This document shows, in pieces, positions 9,045 to 19,147 of a stretch of 64,000 nt of DNA (the first letter of the stretch is position 1; each line of letters begins with the position of its first letter). The DNA comes from Cylindrotheca closterium (Eukaryota > Bacillariophyta > Bacillariophyceae > Bacillariales > Bacillariaceae), in the NCBI GenBank assembly GCA_933822405.4, contig CAKOGP040001446.1, positions 106,120 through 170,119 of the forward strand, read 5' to 3'. The notes beneath the pieces were generated by a model. The model was given only the letters and a program-made list of their open reading frames with translations. It had not been told where the DNA came from and made no database searches. A program made the translations under genes and the position numbers.

Positions 9045-10462
9045 CTAGAGTGCTTTTGAAAACTGAAGAAAGGTAGGGTTTAGAGTATCCAGCTCAACAT
9101 AGTGGTCAATCATCTTGTGGGTTATGGGTGCCTCTGACTCCATTCTCCTTGAATTCACTTCTCCAACAGTTTACTGCATTTGTAAGATTTCTGGGACTTG
9201 CATGTTGATAGCGTGACTGGTCAAATTTCTTCTAAGGGTTCTCAGGATTCCTGCCTTCTCCTGCAAATCCACATCTGGACTGATTAAATCAGTGCAATCT
9301 TGTACACGAATCAAAATTTCAAAGAAATCCTCTTTGAACTCCAACAAACTTGGAACGGCAAGTTGCTGTTGAAACAATTTCCCATTCCTGAATGGCCCTA
9401 ACCGCTGCACCCATCTTCCAGGCTTCAATCTTGAAATTCCAGTCACAGCTATGCAAGGAATCTCAAATCCACGTCCTGCTATAAGCATACCCTTAGTGCG
9501 TCCCTTGATACGGACCAGGAAATGCGGACCCTCCTCAAGTGCAAGAAACTGCAGGCTCAAAGCGGTCTCACTCAACTCAACCAAAGGCATCTTTTCACAA
9601 GTCCAACGCAAAAGCCCATGACAAACCAAGCTCCCATCTCTGCTATTTGCTTCCTTTCCATCTCATTGTTTTTGTTGATCCACAGAATATTAAAAGAGCG
9701 TGATCAATGTATTTCATGACTTCAATTGGCAATGGCCAATTGGATTTAGTAACCTCGCCCACTCTCTTGTGTAGACCTGTCATGAACCGTGTATACCAGA
9801 AGCTGGCTGTGTGTAGCTACACTGGAGATCCGTTGTTTTAGTTTGTTCATACATCATCAGGGCGTCACCCAAACCAAGTGGGCTTGCCTGATGGACATTG
9901 GTAATTGCCAATCGGGTCTTCCAAAAAGTTTCCCATTGAACAAACCCTTCATACAATCCTGGATTCAACCACTTGTCCAAAACAGCAATAGCTGCCTTCA
10001 TTCCCAATGTATCTTCAAAAGGGAACGTACCAAACGGGGGGAGAGACTGGATCAAGTTCTAAGCGTTCAAAACATGACTCCGCTTGCAGCAAGACTCCAA
10101 GATTCTTCTTCACCATAGATGATTCCCTTGCCCAAAAGGCGTCAAGATTTGTGCGCCAGATATGCTCCAAAATCTCCTCATCCTCCTTGGGCTGTCCCGG
10201 ATCTGGCAACCGTTTGGCCAAATTCCTGAAATGACATATGTCACATTGAAATCGAACCATCAGCATGTCACCTGCTTGAGCCCGCACAAACATATTGTCC
10301 TCCTTGTAGAAGCATTCCATTGTCGTCCAAGGTCTGCCAAATAGTGAAAGGTTTAACTCCTTGTGAGACATAGCACTTTTCACAATACGCCGCTTGGCAA
10401 GGGGCATAAGACCCTTGCCCGTACAAGCAGTTTCTGCAGAAGATTCCATTTTGCACTGTCAC
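9045..10462 (-). pseudogene. Decayed tyrosine-recombinase-like gene of a diatom repeat family
   Basis: Read from 10462 downward, the gene starts with a Cys-rich segment (CRNCLYGQGSYAPC...CEKCY). It shifts frame near 10330-10380 and continues with FQCDICHFRNL, RTNLDAFWARESSMVKKNLG and, after another shift near 10030, FPFEDTLGMKAAIAVLDKWL. A stop at 9780 and a deletion remove the middle. The C-terminal catalytic part (9629-9171) has HFLVRIKGRTKG, LKPGRWVQRL and ILRTLRRNLTSHAIN, where the Arg cluster corresponds to the recombinase box. It is cut by a stop at 9171, yet the same frame goes on to 9045 with a DHYVELDTL segment that would hold the nucleophilic Tyr. The family (DNA breaking-rejoining fold, Crypton-like) is recognised from diatom proteins; the exact element class is inferred. 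Confidence 0.65.
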
Positions 10463-12147
10463 TCTTTCTTTCTTGCAACTGGGGCGACAACAGAAGTCCT
10501 CCCTTTGTCCAACAACTTCTTACATTCCCTGATTTGTGGACCAGAGACAGAGTAAGGTAAGCAGGCAAAACATAACAGAGGCTCATAGTGCACCTTGTGT
10601 CATTCCAATCAATTCTGCAATTAAAATCGCAAGTGCGCGTCATCATCCCTCTCCATGATTAACTTTGTTTCCTTTAAAATATTTTATAGTGATTAGCAAA
10701 TTGCCTATGCACTTGACCTCCTCCCTAATTATTGCGCTGGGGAACGCTGCTACTCTACTTGTCACTTTAGTCTAGTTGTCTTAGGCATAATGATCCGTGA
10801 TCAGTTACTACCATATACTGGGTACAAGTGCTGCGCCACAGACAGCTTTTTGTTCATAGTTATTGGACATCTACCTGCACAAGGCATCGTCCATTCCAAC
10901 TTGGTCACCTGCTCGTCATTACTAGCATAACACTGAGAGCGACAACTGTGGATGTTGGTTTTGGACTGTGGTACATGACATGTCACTGACTAATGTTTCC
11001 ACGGTCCCTCTGAATTGCAATTGTTGCGCCAACACAGGATGAGAGACCAGAGTTTGCAGAGGCATACTAAGCTGTTATCTCCGCTTCCGACTGTCCCAAG
11101 ATAGCCCCCCCGTGCGCTTCTACGTCACCGGTTGCTACCGCACTTGTAATCATTACAGGACCTTGTGTGCCTAGTAAGCCTGATGTACCAGTAGGGCACA
11201 CAACTAGATCACCGTTCACCCCGTATGAACGAGCGTGGACATTGATGTTGCACATCATATTTGGGGTTCCAGACATGTTTGGTCTTGGGTTTTGACACTG
11301 TAGATCAAGAGCTCACCTCAGTCTTATACTAGTATCTTCTGCCCAGTGCACTGTGTAGGTTTTGTAACTAAGTTCCCTTGCTATACGATCTGCTGATACA
11401 AGAGGATTTTCCGCCCTACACACCACTTTCTGTATTTTGCCACTGTTTATTTGTAAGATATTTTGTGAACTGTTCCCGCCCATTACAAAAACTGTTAGAC
11501 CAGAGCCTGCAGCAGCGGCCAGGAGAAGTGACATTGAAATACCGATTACACTTCTGAGTCACCGCCCTCTCTCATAGGCCGAGAATGTCATAGACTGTAT
11601 GTTATTATTTCCCATATGAGCAGTAGGCTCTCTGATTTTTGCTGATTGCTGCAACATGATTCCGTCACACGTGTTGCAAATGCTGTTTTCCGGATCTGTG
11701 CTTGCATACATACCGGAGTTTGTGTTTTCCCCAAGAGTAAAGAGGCCACCGCCCCTGTTTTGCTCAGTGTCGTGAGACCCACTGGCTGCTCTCGTGGTCA
11801 TATTTGGCTCCGAGACGGGGAGTTGTTAATGCAACAAGATCTGGAAACACTGGTTCTGTACCAGTGGAGCAGTGTGTGCAGATAAGTTGGATTCTCAGTA
11901 ACTACAGTACGATATTGCGTCGATGAGGAAAACAATGCTTTTTCCAATTCAATGGCATACTTCAATGTAGAAACCTACGTAGGTCCTACTGAGAAGCTTG
12001 CATTTTGCCGTTTGGCAAAATGACCGAGACTTCCAGACTTCAAACGTATGTGCTCGATCCATGATGGCTGGGCACGAATGAATGAATCGGTCTGGGTCAG
12101 GTACACGCACGAACGTGCAGGATGCTTGATCGCTTTATCGCAACGGT
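10463..12147. other. Intergenic stretch without recognised genes
   Basis: Only short open stretches are visible. Three successive ones on the minus strand (11801-11559, 11534-11313 and 11276-11067) are Gly/Ser/Thr/Ala-rich, each with its own ATG, and resemble one another in tone (GLTVFVMGGN, TSGLLGTQG, GGGLFTLGEN), but I could not connect them by splice sites or assign a family. A direct duplication shared with the 19-kb region begins at about 12148. Confidence 0.4.
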
Positions 12148-15100
12148 CATTGAAGACATGTCTCGAACACGGCGAATCCAATATTTGTATCAATGACGAA
12201 GGCTGGTTTTTCGACATAATGGGGTCACCTTCTCTTTTTCTATCCTCCATGATGCATTTGCTGATATATCGGACCTGCCACGTTGCTCGTTAAAGAACAC
12301 TTCTGGGAATATTAGTGCCTCTCACATGGAGGGACCAATCGGAATCGGAAACTTCCAGACTTATTATTCTTTGTAGGTTGAATGTCACTAATTATCGATT
12401 CACGGAATGTCGAGGTACGAAGCAACATTTGCTACTCCGGGAGATTGTCCGAGATTATTATTTTCTGCAACTTCCGCTTTTTTGTTTCCAGTGCACCTAC
12501 CGTCATCTCCCAACAACATCATGAAGATGGTATCGCTATCAAGGGATTCTAACAGCTCCCTAGATGATCAAAGTGTCAAGACCTATGACTCAAAGGGTCG
12601 ATTAACCAGCCGAAAAAGGAAAGGATCAACCCGAGATGCTCAAAAGAAGCGACGCTCTGCTTTGAGAGCGGTGTTGATTTTGAGTTTGCTATTCGCGATA
12701 GCCATGTGCTCTTCTTTAGCATACACACAGCTGCAATCAACAGAAGAGAATGTAGGAATTCAAACTTATCAATCCATTGCGCTAAGTGCTACCGAAGGGG
12801 CTGTGGCAATCACTGAACGGAAGTTTCAGGGTTCTGAAGTCATGTCAACTCTGCTCGGACAACTTTACCCAAACGCTGCTGACTGGCCGCTGGTTGCCTT
12901 TGATGGATACATCCCAATTGCTCAAAAGGTTGCATCCCTTTCTGCTTCTGGTACTCAAGCATTTATGGTCATATTGGACCCATCAGAGGCACCTGCCTTT
13001 GAGACTCACATCAAACAGGTCTACAGGGACCAAGGACGTCCAGAAAATGCCGGATACAGTGATTTCGGTTTTGGTGTTTGGAGACGAGACGGAAATGAAA
13101 CAAAGACATACCCTGATGGAAGGCTCCATGATGTTACGGGAGGAAACAGCTGGGGTGGAACACGGAACAAGATGGCTGTTTTGGCCATGCACAACTCACC
13201 TGCTGCAAGTAGTCTTTTGTTGAATCTCTACCCCTTACAAAGTCGAGGAATTCATGTGGAGAGCATGTTCGACTGTGTCGATGCTCATGACAACGCAACG
13301 ACAAGTCCATCGTGTCCAGTTGTAACTGACATGCTGGAACTTGTGGTAAGTAATGATGTGTGATGTGTGAACGGTGGGACCAAGTCTAAAGATTTTTGTG
13401 TTTCGTTCAAAGGTAAAACCAGGCCCTGCAGGCCTCTTGTTTAATCCAATCTTCCCCAAGAATGAGCCAAACAACTTTGTCGGATTTGCAACAACCTCTT
13501 TGCACTGGGATGAGGTGCTGACAAATGTTGTTCCCGATTACGTGAGTGGCTTGACTTGCGTCGTGTCAACCGCTACAAGTGCCTTCACATACGAGATCCA
13601 GAATGGTAAACCAACACTTGTGGGTGATGGTGACCTCCACGACGATAAATATACCAGTTATGCTAAGACCGTGGTTCTGACCCGGTTTCAAACAGGGTCA
13701 ACCTCCTCAGCGGGGTATACTTTGACCGTGTACCCAACAGAAAAAATGTTCAAAGCCTTCAGCACCGATAGTCCAGTGATTGTCTCTCTCGGTTTTGCTG
13801 CAGTAATTACTGCTGTAGCCTGTCTGTTTTTTGGATATGATTTTTTGATGCGTCGTGAGGCCGAGCAACGAAAGGTCATTTTAGAAATGAAGCGCAAGTT
13901 TGTGCGTTTCATTTCCCACGAAATTCGCACTCCTTTGAACACTGTCTGCATGGGTCTCGAGTTGCTACAGGCTGAACTGAGGGCTCCAAAAGGCTTGGAT
14001 GGAGATTCAAAGGTTGCTCAAGAAGAAGATATCAACTTTTGGTTGAATGTTACTGACGACACCAACGAGAATGCACATGTCGCAGTGGAAATTCTCAATG
14101 ACTTGTTGAACTATGACAAGCTAGAGACCGGAACTTTAGAACTCGAGACTCAGCCTGTCCTCATTTGGGACTTAATAGAGAAGACTGTCAGTCAATTTGG
14201 CATTCAAGCAGTCAACAGAAAAGTCGAGCTCAAGTTGGACATGGAACGCCCGTCTGGCGAAACCATCCCCGACGTTGAAGGTGCCGAGAGCATGGATCCT
14301 TACAATGTTATCGGTGATAACGTCCGCCTAGGTCAAATTCTCCGAAACGTGATTTCAAATGCACTTAAGTTCACCATGGAGGATGGTCTCATTCAAGTGA
14401 CAGTCCGGTATGATCCCAATGGATTACCAAATGCAGACCTAATGATGCTAGAAGATGAAGCAGTACCTAGCCATGACAGAGCAGGTTCGATTTGTATCAG
14501 CGTCAAGGATAGTGGAGTTGGTCTGAGTAGGGACCAGCTGGATCGGCTGTTCAGCGAGGGTGTGCAATTCGACGCAAACCGCCTACAACACGGAGGTGGT
14601 AGTGGTCTTGGATTGAATATTGCAAAGGGTCTCGTGGAACAGCACTGTGGCACCATTTTCGCTGATTCTGAGGGACTCGGGGAAGGAACTACGTTTACAG
14701 TTGAATTACCTTTGTACGAATTTGGTGAAGAAGAATTGAGGAAAGCTGAAGACGATAAGGACAGTGAGACAGAACCCACTACAGCCAATTCCAGTGTGGC
14801 AACAAAAGTCGACCATACTGGCGAAATTCGGCTTGCTGCATTACCACTTAAACGACGAATATTGGTTGCGGAGGACTCGGATTCGAGTCGGAAAATGCTG
14901 ATCCGTCTGCTGGAACGTGCTGGCCACACTTGTGTTCCAGCATCAAATGGTAAAGAAGCAGTGGAATGCATTAAGAAGGACATGAAATGTACATCGTATG
15001 ACCCAGGTCATATACCGATTGATTGTGTTTTGATGGATTACGAAATGCCTTTGCTGCGTGGCCCCGATGCCACCAAGCGTCTTCGAAACTTGGGATTTTC

Positions 15101-15350
15101 GGGGATCATCCTGGGTGTTACAGGAAATGTTCTGTCGGAGGATGTTGATTTCTTCTTGCGACATGGAGCAAATGAAGTTATGCCGAAACCTATTAGCCTG
15201 AAGAATATTCAGAAATTCTGGAAAGACTACGAAAGTGGAAATTGGAAGGCAAGGCAATCGCTCAAGCACGTCCAATAGGGATCTACGGGAACAGCGACTT
15301 TTTCATTTCTACCATTCATTGGAGATCATCAACCAAAACACCAATATTCA
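12148..15350 (+). repeat. Duplicated segment, copy 1 (histidine kinase unit)
   Basis: This segment matches 19148-22403. The 5' flank matches with many substitutions and indels; from the start codon to about 70 bp after the stop the match is nearly exact. It ends at CAAAACACCAATA, after which the two copies are unrelated. Confidence 0.85.
12521..15278 (+). CDS. Hybrid sensor histidine kinase with C-terminal receiver, copy 1
   Basis: Coding exons are 12521-13345 and 13413-15278, joined across a 67-bp GTAAGT...AG intron, giving 896 aa. A basic cytoplasmic head leads into a membrane helix (about 49-69), a 330-residue outer or lumenal sensor region that looks CHASE-like but is not clearly assigned, and a second helix (about 398-420). 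The HisKA helix follows with the phosphoacceptor in FISHEIRTPLN (His444). The ATPase has an N box NVISNALKFT (about 585), DSGVGLS (about 640) and GGGSGLGLNIAKGL. The receiver starts at RILVAEDSDSSR (about 757), with acceptor Asp817 in VLMDYEMP and a downstream MPKPIS Lys. All catalytic residues are present. It should autophosphorylate on sensing an unknown signal and relay phosphate to its own receiver. The start ATG is the first in frame after an upstream region not conserved with copy 2. Confidence 0.92.
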
Positions 15351-15655
15351 CAGCTTGCTGTGGGGCGAAATGTTTTGCCGACACTATAGTATATCCGAGA
15401 CTGGACATCTGTGGTTCTTTTCGACCATGTACAGTATTTAACCAAAAAAACATGTGGTCACTCGTCTTCGAGATGGCCACCTGATTATTTTTCTCCCGTC
15501 ACTTCATGCAGGGACAGAAAGAACTAAAGGAACACTTCAACAATGTACCGCGACACGTGTAAGTTTCCATGGAATAAAGCATTCATCCGCTGACAGGAAT
15601 TCCCAACTCGAACTGCACTGATTTGCTCACAAAATTAATTTTGCAATCATTGGCA

Positions 15656-16595
15656 ATGTCTTCCAATCTCGCAGACAACAGAGTCATCATGCAGAGCTAT
15701 AGGTCTCCCATGACCTCAGATGATGATCTTCTAATCTCTCTCCTTCAATTCCATCCACAATCTTCAGAAGAGGAGTCTCCTGCTGCTGAGTCCTCCTCTC
15801 CTAATGAAGACGATGTTGGCCGCAACTGCCCAGTGACGTACGAGCAACCATTCGATGATCCAGACATGGAGCCGGCGCCTTTCGAATCTGACACCGTCTC
15901 AAGCGTAGAACCACTACCACTATCTGATCTTCCCTCCTCTAAGCCTTCGTCCCTTCAACACGAAACTAGGGAAGCAGATCTTATTCAAAGTGCGTTATCC
16001 ATTCTTTTCGAAGCCCCCAACGACATTGTTCCGTGCAAGAGAACCTCCGAAGATCTCCTATCAGCTACAACCACTCGCTCTCATTATTTCAAGCGTCAGA
16101 GACTCAGCCCCGAAGAAGTATCTTGTGATCAAACGGTGATGCGATTCCGCCCGTATCAAGATCAACAATGGAATGGAATGTTCCAAAAACTCGTCCAGTA
16201 CAGGCTCAAACATGGGCACTGCAGTGTACCACATTCCTATCAAGAAGATCGGATGCTTGCCCGATGGGTCAAGAGGCAGCGATACCAGCATACGAAACTC
16301 AAAGCCAAAGACCCTTCGTCTACCATGAACCATGACAGCCCGCCGTATTCAACAGCTCGAGTCCATCGGCTTTGTTTGGCATTCCCATGAATCTGCGTGG
16401 CAGACAAAGCTAAACGAGCTCAAGGCATTCAAGCAAAGGACAGGACATTGCAATGTCCCATCGGACCATTCTAAGAATTCGTCCTCGTTGCCAGCATGGA
16501 TCAGGTGTCAGCGAAGGCAGTACTTATTGTGGAGATATGGCTACAGTTCCACAATGACAGAAAAGCGATATGAACTATTGAAGTCGCTGGGATAA
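15656..16595 (+). pseudogene. Helicase-associated (HA) domain protein, broken by a 7-bp duplication
   Basis: From the ATG at 15656 an acidic Ser/Pro-rich head of about 170 residues leads to one helicase-associated domain: WNGMFQKLVQYRLKHGHCSVP...LARWVKRQRYQ. The frame is then thrown off at 16322-16335, where ACCATGA occurs twice in tandem. After the duplicate, another frame continues with ARRIQQLESIGFVW and a second HA domain (LKAFKQRTGHCNVP...LPAWIRCQRRQY), ending at 16595. HA domains are small Trp-rich helical units, probably nucleic-acid binding, and are greatly expanded in diatoms. As written, the first frame stops at 16390 after only one domain. Either the gene is freshly inactivated, or it makes a one-domain protein, or the duplicate is a sequencing error. 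Confidence 0.7.
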
Positions 16596-16791
16596 TTTTG
16601 AGAAATTTGGAGGACTGCAGCGGGCACGAAGCGTCTGAGCACGCTATAAAGCGTACTTAGAGAAAGGGGTAGACATGTAAAACAGCTGCATTTGATTATA
16701 TGAGTACAAATAGTAGTCCTTTTCAAGTGTCACAGATGTATTGATCTGGTACAGTTGTGCTGGATTCCAGGATATGGTGGTAGTTACACTA

Positions 16792-17298
16792 CTAAACGGA
16801 AGTACCCGGGGCGACTTCGTCAAACAATTCCTTCAGGACGAGCTCTTGGGCTGCCACAGTATTGTCGTCAAAATCATTAGATGATGATTCTTGGACAATT
16901 TGCCAAATATCATCCACGACTTGTCTCAACTTAGGATGAATCAAGGACTCGTCTAATTTGGGCAAGTCTTGAGTAGCTTGCCACTCCTTCCAAGCGTCTT
17001 CCAACAGTTCGTCGTTGTGATTCCAAAAATCGTAGACTTTCTGGTCCCGACGCAAGGTTTCTTCCCGACTTGGCAATTCCAAGGCACGTGCCTTGTCCAA
17101 GGCTGTCGTTGCTATTTTGGTTGAAATTTTGCACTGCTGCTGCTGGGCAGATGAAGCAGAAGAAACGTGTGCTCGAGACGGAGATCCAGATGTCATGTTG
17201 TTGCTGGCTGATAATGCAATGGCAGATGTTGTTGTCGTCGTTGTTGTCAAAGCTTGAACAATTGGAGCAGCAACACGGATCGACTTTGTCAATTTCAT
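16792..17298 (-). CDS. Hypothetical protein, Ala/Thr-rich leader and conserved-looking acidic C-terminus
   Basis: I do not recognise this protein. From the ATG at 17298 it has about 168 residues: a low-complexity Thr/Ser/Ala head (with six or more Thr in a row) and, from about residue 70, a mostly helical acidic segment (REETLRRDQKVYDFWN, LRQVVDDIWQIVQE, LVLKELFDEV) that looks like a real domain. The frame stays open upstream to a TAG at 17341, immediately before which TTTGTTGTTGTAG looks like a splice acceptor. An upstream exon, perhaps starting at an ATG near 17445, is therefore possible, but no strong donor was found. It is transcribed away from the kelch gene. Confidence 0.45.
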   Translation of the reverse strand: MKLTKSIRVAAPIVQALTTTTTTTSAIALSASNNMTSGSPSRAHVSSASSAQQQQCKISTKIATTALDKARALELPSREETLRRDQKVYDFWNHNDELLEDAWKEWQATQDLPKLDESLIHPKLRQVVDDIWQIVQESSSNDFDDNTVAAQELVLKELFDEVAPGTSV

Positions 17299-17623
17299 CT
17301 CCGTGGCCAATCTCGCTTGGGCAGTTTTATGATCATGGTACTACAACAACAAACATTTGTGCCATTGTCAAATGACTTCGAACGAAGGATTTCGGTTTTC
17401 GGTTGCAACCAGACAACGTAGATTTTGAACGGCAAAACGTGGCATGGTACTGTACTTGAGTGTATAGGTTTCTCGTATAATTGGTCGTCTGCCCTGAACA
17501 GGGGTGATAGAAAGACTGTATCTGTACAATGTAAATATCATCGCAGTTGAAGTCTGTCTGTCGTATCGCCCACTCCAAAACCCCAAAGAAATATTTGCTG
17601 CAAAAAGATCCATTCTGAAATCA

Positions 17624-18682
17624 ATGATGACATCAGCTCCCAAAGTTACTTGGACCAAGGTTACACCAGCCCCTGATCCCACACATGGGTCTCCCATTCC
17701 TCGAAGTTCTCATGGTTTGAGTATCGTTCAGAATGGGACTCGTCTCATCCTTTTAGGAGGTGAACATGTGGCACGAACCCCGATTGACGTTTCCAACAGC
17801 CATTGGGCCGCCGATTTGATGGACGATGGCAAGTGGCAATGGCGCTTGCTGTCACCAGCCGCCACTGGACCCACGGATCGGATTGCACATGCGCAAGCAG
17901 TTCACAAGGACTCTTTTGTATACATCTTTGGTGGCCGCGCTGGGATTACCATGCAAGAAAAGGCCATGAGCGATCTCTGGAAATTAGATGTTTCGGCAGC
18001 ACCTGGGACGGAAACATGGAGTCAAGTTGAAGCTACGAATGAAGGACCAGAAGCACGGTCATTTCATCGCATGATCTGCATTGGTGATTTTCTGTACATG
18101 TTTGGTGGGTGCACTCCCACTGGACGGGAAAACGACTTGTGGAGATTTGATGTACTCGCGAAGAAATGGGAAAACCTAGGTCGTAGTGCTTTGTTAAGAG
18201 GTCGCGGGGGTCCCAATCTAGTACCCTTGGCATCTGGATCCTTGATGGGAGTTGTAGCTGGTTTTGCCGGCGAGGAAACTGCGGATGGACACGCTTTTCA
18301 CATTGCCAACAAAAAGTGGGAAAATTCTGGATTAGAACTCGAGGGCATGCGACCCCGAAGTGTCTGTGTGGCAGCTTCCTTCCCTTCTGTAGGGAAGTCA
18401 ATCGTTTTTGGAGGCGAGGTAGACCCCAGTGATCGTGGACACATGGGCGCTGGAGGCTTTGAGAATGATATTGTGATACTAGACGAAGCGACTGGAAAGT
18501 ATGAAACGACCATCGCTGGTGGGACATCTTCGGACTGGCCCGCGACTCGTGGTTGGTCCGATGCATCATCGTGCGACAATGGAAAGGGTCTAGGACAGGT
18601 GTTTGTCTTCGGTGGACTATCAGGAGACGACAAGAATCCCACGCGATTGGACGACTTGTGGATCCTACAAGTCGAGAAATAG
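17624..18682 (+). CDS. Kelch-repeat protein of the nitrile-specifier-like family
   Basis: The 352-aa protein is a six-bladed kelch propeller with blades closing on Gly-Gly pairs: ILLGGEHV, YIFGGRAG, YMFGGCTP, GFAGEETAD, IVFGGEVD and FVFGGLSGD. Block order and the signature GGEVDPSDRGHMGAGGF match plant kelch proteins related to nitrile-specifier proteins (At3g07720 type). In active plant specifiers an E-x3-D-x3-H triad binds iron. Here the Glu and His of GEVDPSDRGH are spaced correctly, but the middle Asp position is Ser, with Asp residues at neighbouring positions. Glucosinolate chemistry is not expected in a diatom, so its job is unknown. No signal peptide is visible, so it is probably cytosolic. 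The ATG was chosen because upstream in-frame codons offer only GTG. Confidence 0.85.
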   Translation: MMTSAPKVTWTKVTPAPDPTHGSPIPRSSHGLSIVQNGTRLILLGGEHVARTPIDVSNSHWAADLMDDGKWQWRLLSPAATGPTDRIAHAQAVHKDSFVYIFGGRAGITMQEKAMSDLWKLDVSAAPGTETWSQVEATNEGPEARSFHRMICIGDFLYMFGGCTPTGRENDLWRFDVLAKKWENLGRSALLRGRGGPNLVPLASGSLMGVVAGFAGEETADGHAFHIANKKWENSGLELEGMRPRSVCVAASFPSVGKSIVFGGEVDPSDRGHMGAGGFENDIVILDEATGKYETTIAGGTSSDWPATRGWSDASSCDNGKGLGQVFVFGGLSGDDKNPTRLDDLWILQVEK

Positions 18683-19147
18683 ACTATGACAATAATTACC
18701 TAGAAAATAGGTATTAACAGATTACTGCTCATAATATTTTGTGCTCCTCGAAGACATTAGGTTACAATTCCATGTCCACTGCCGATACTAGAATGGGCGT
18801 GGTCCATTGTCCTGTCTACAGAGCAGTCTACAGTACCGTACAAGCGATGCTGTCCAATGAAAGGAATCAGTCCAGTCGAGTCCGTTTGCACATGCCAGAC
18901 TGATGGATTTGCCGGGAAATGAGTTTGGGCCTTTTAGGAATTTATTAGACAGTATTATAGTGTCTTGATAATCAAAAGATGGAGGATGCGCACAATTGAA
19001 CCTATCCACCAAGTGCAAACTATCTTCGTACTGTAGCGCAGCAAGCTCGACCCAATGCCCCTGATAGAGCTTGTTTCTTGCAAGAGGTTTTGTTCTGATA
19101 CATGTGACGGCTGTTTGTTCTCTTTCATTGTAGCTGGTAGAGGTCAT
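18683..19147. other. Intergenic, nothing recognised
   Basis: AT-rich sequence lies between the kelch stop and the start of the second duplicated kinase unit. An open stretch on the minus strand (19147-18788) has no family features and I treat it as chance. Confidence 0.4.

Noticed and set aside
14393..14983. 196-codon minus-strand frame inside the kinase, also at 21434-22024
   Set aside because: It is present in both copies only because the kinases are duplicated; it is antisense to the ATPase and receiver coding sequence.
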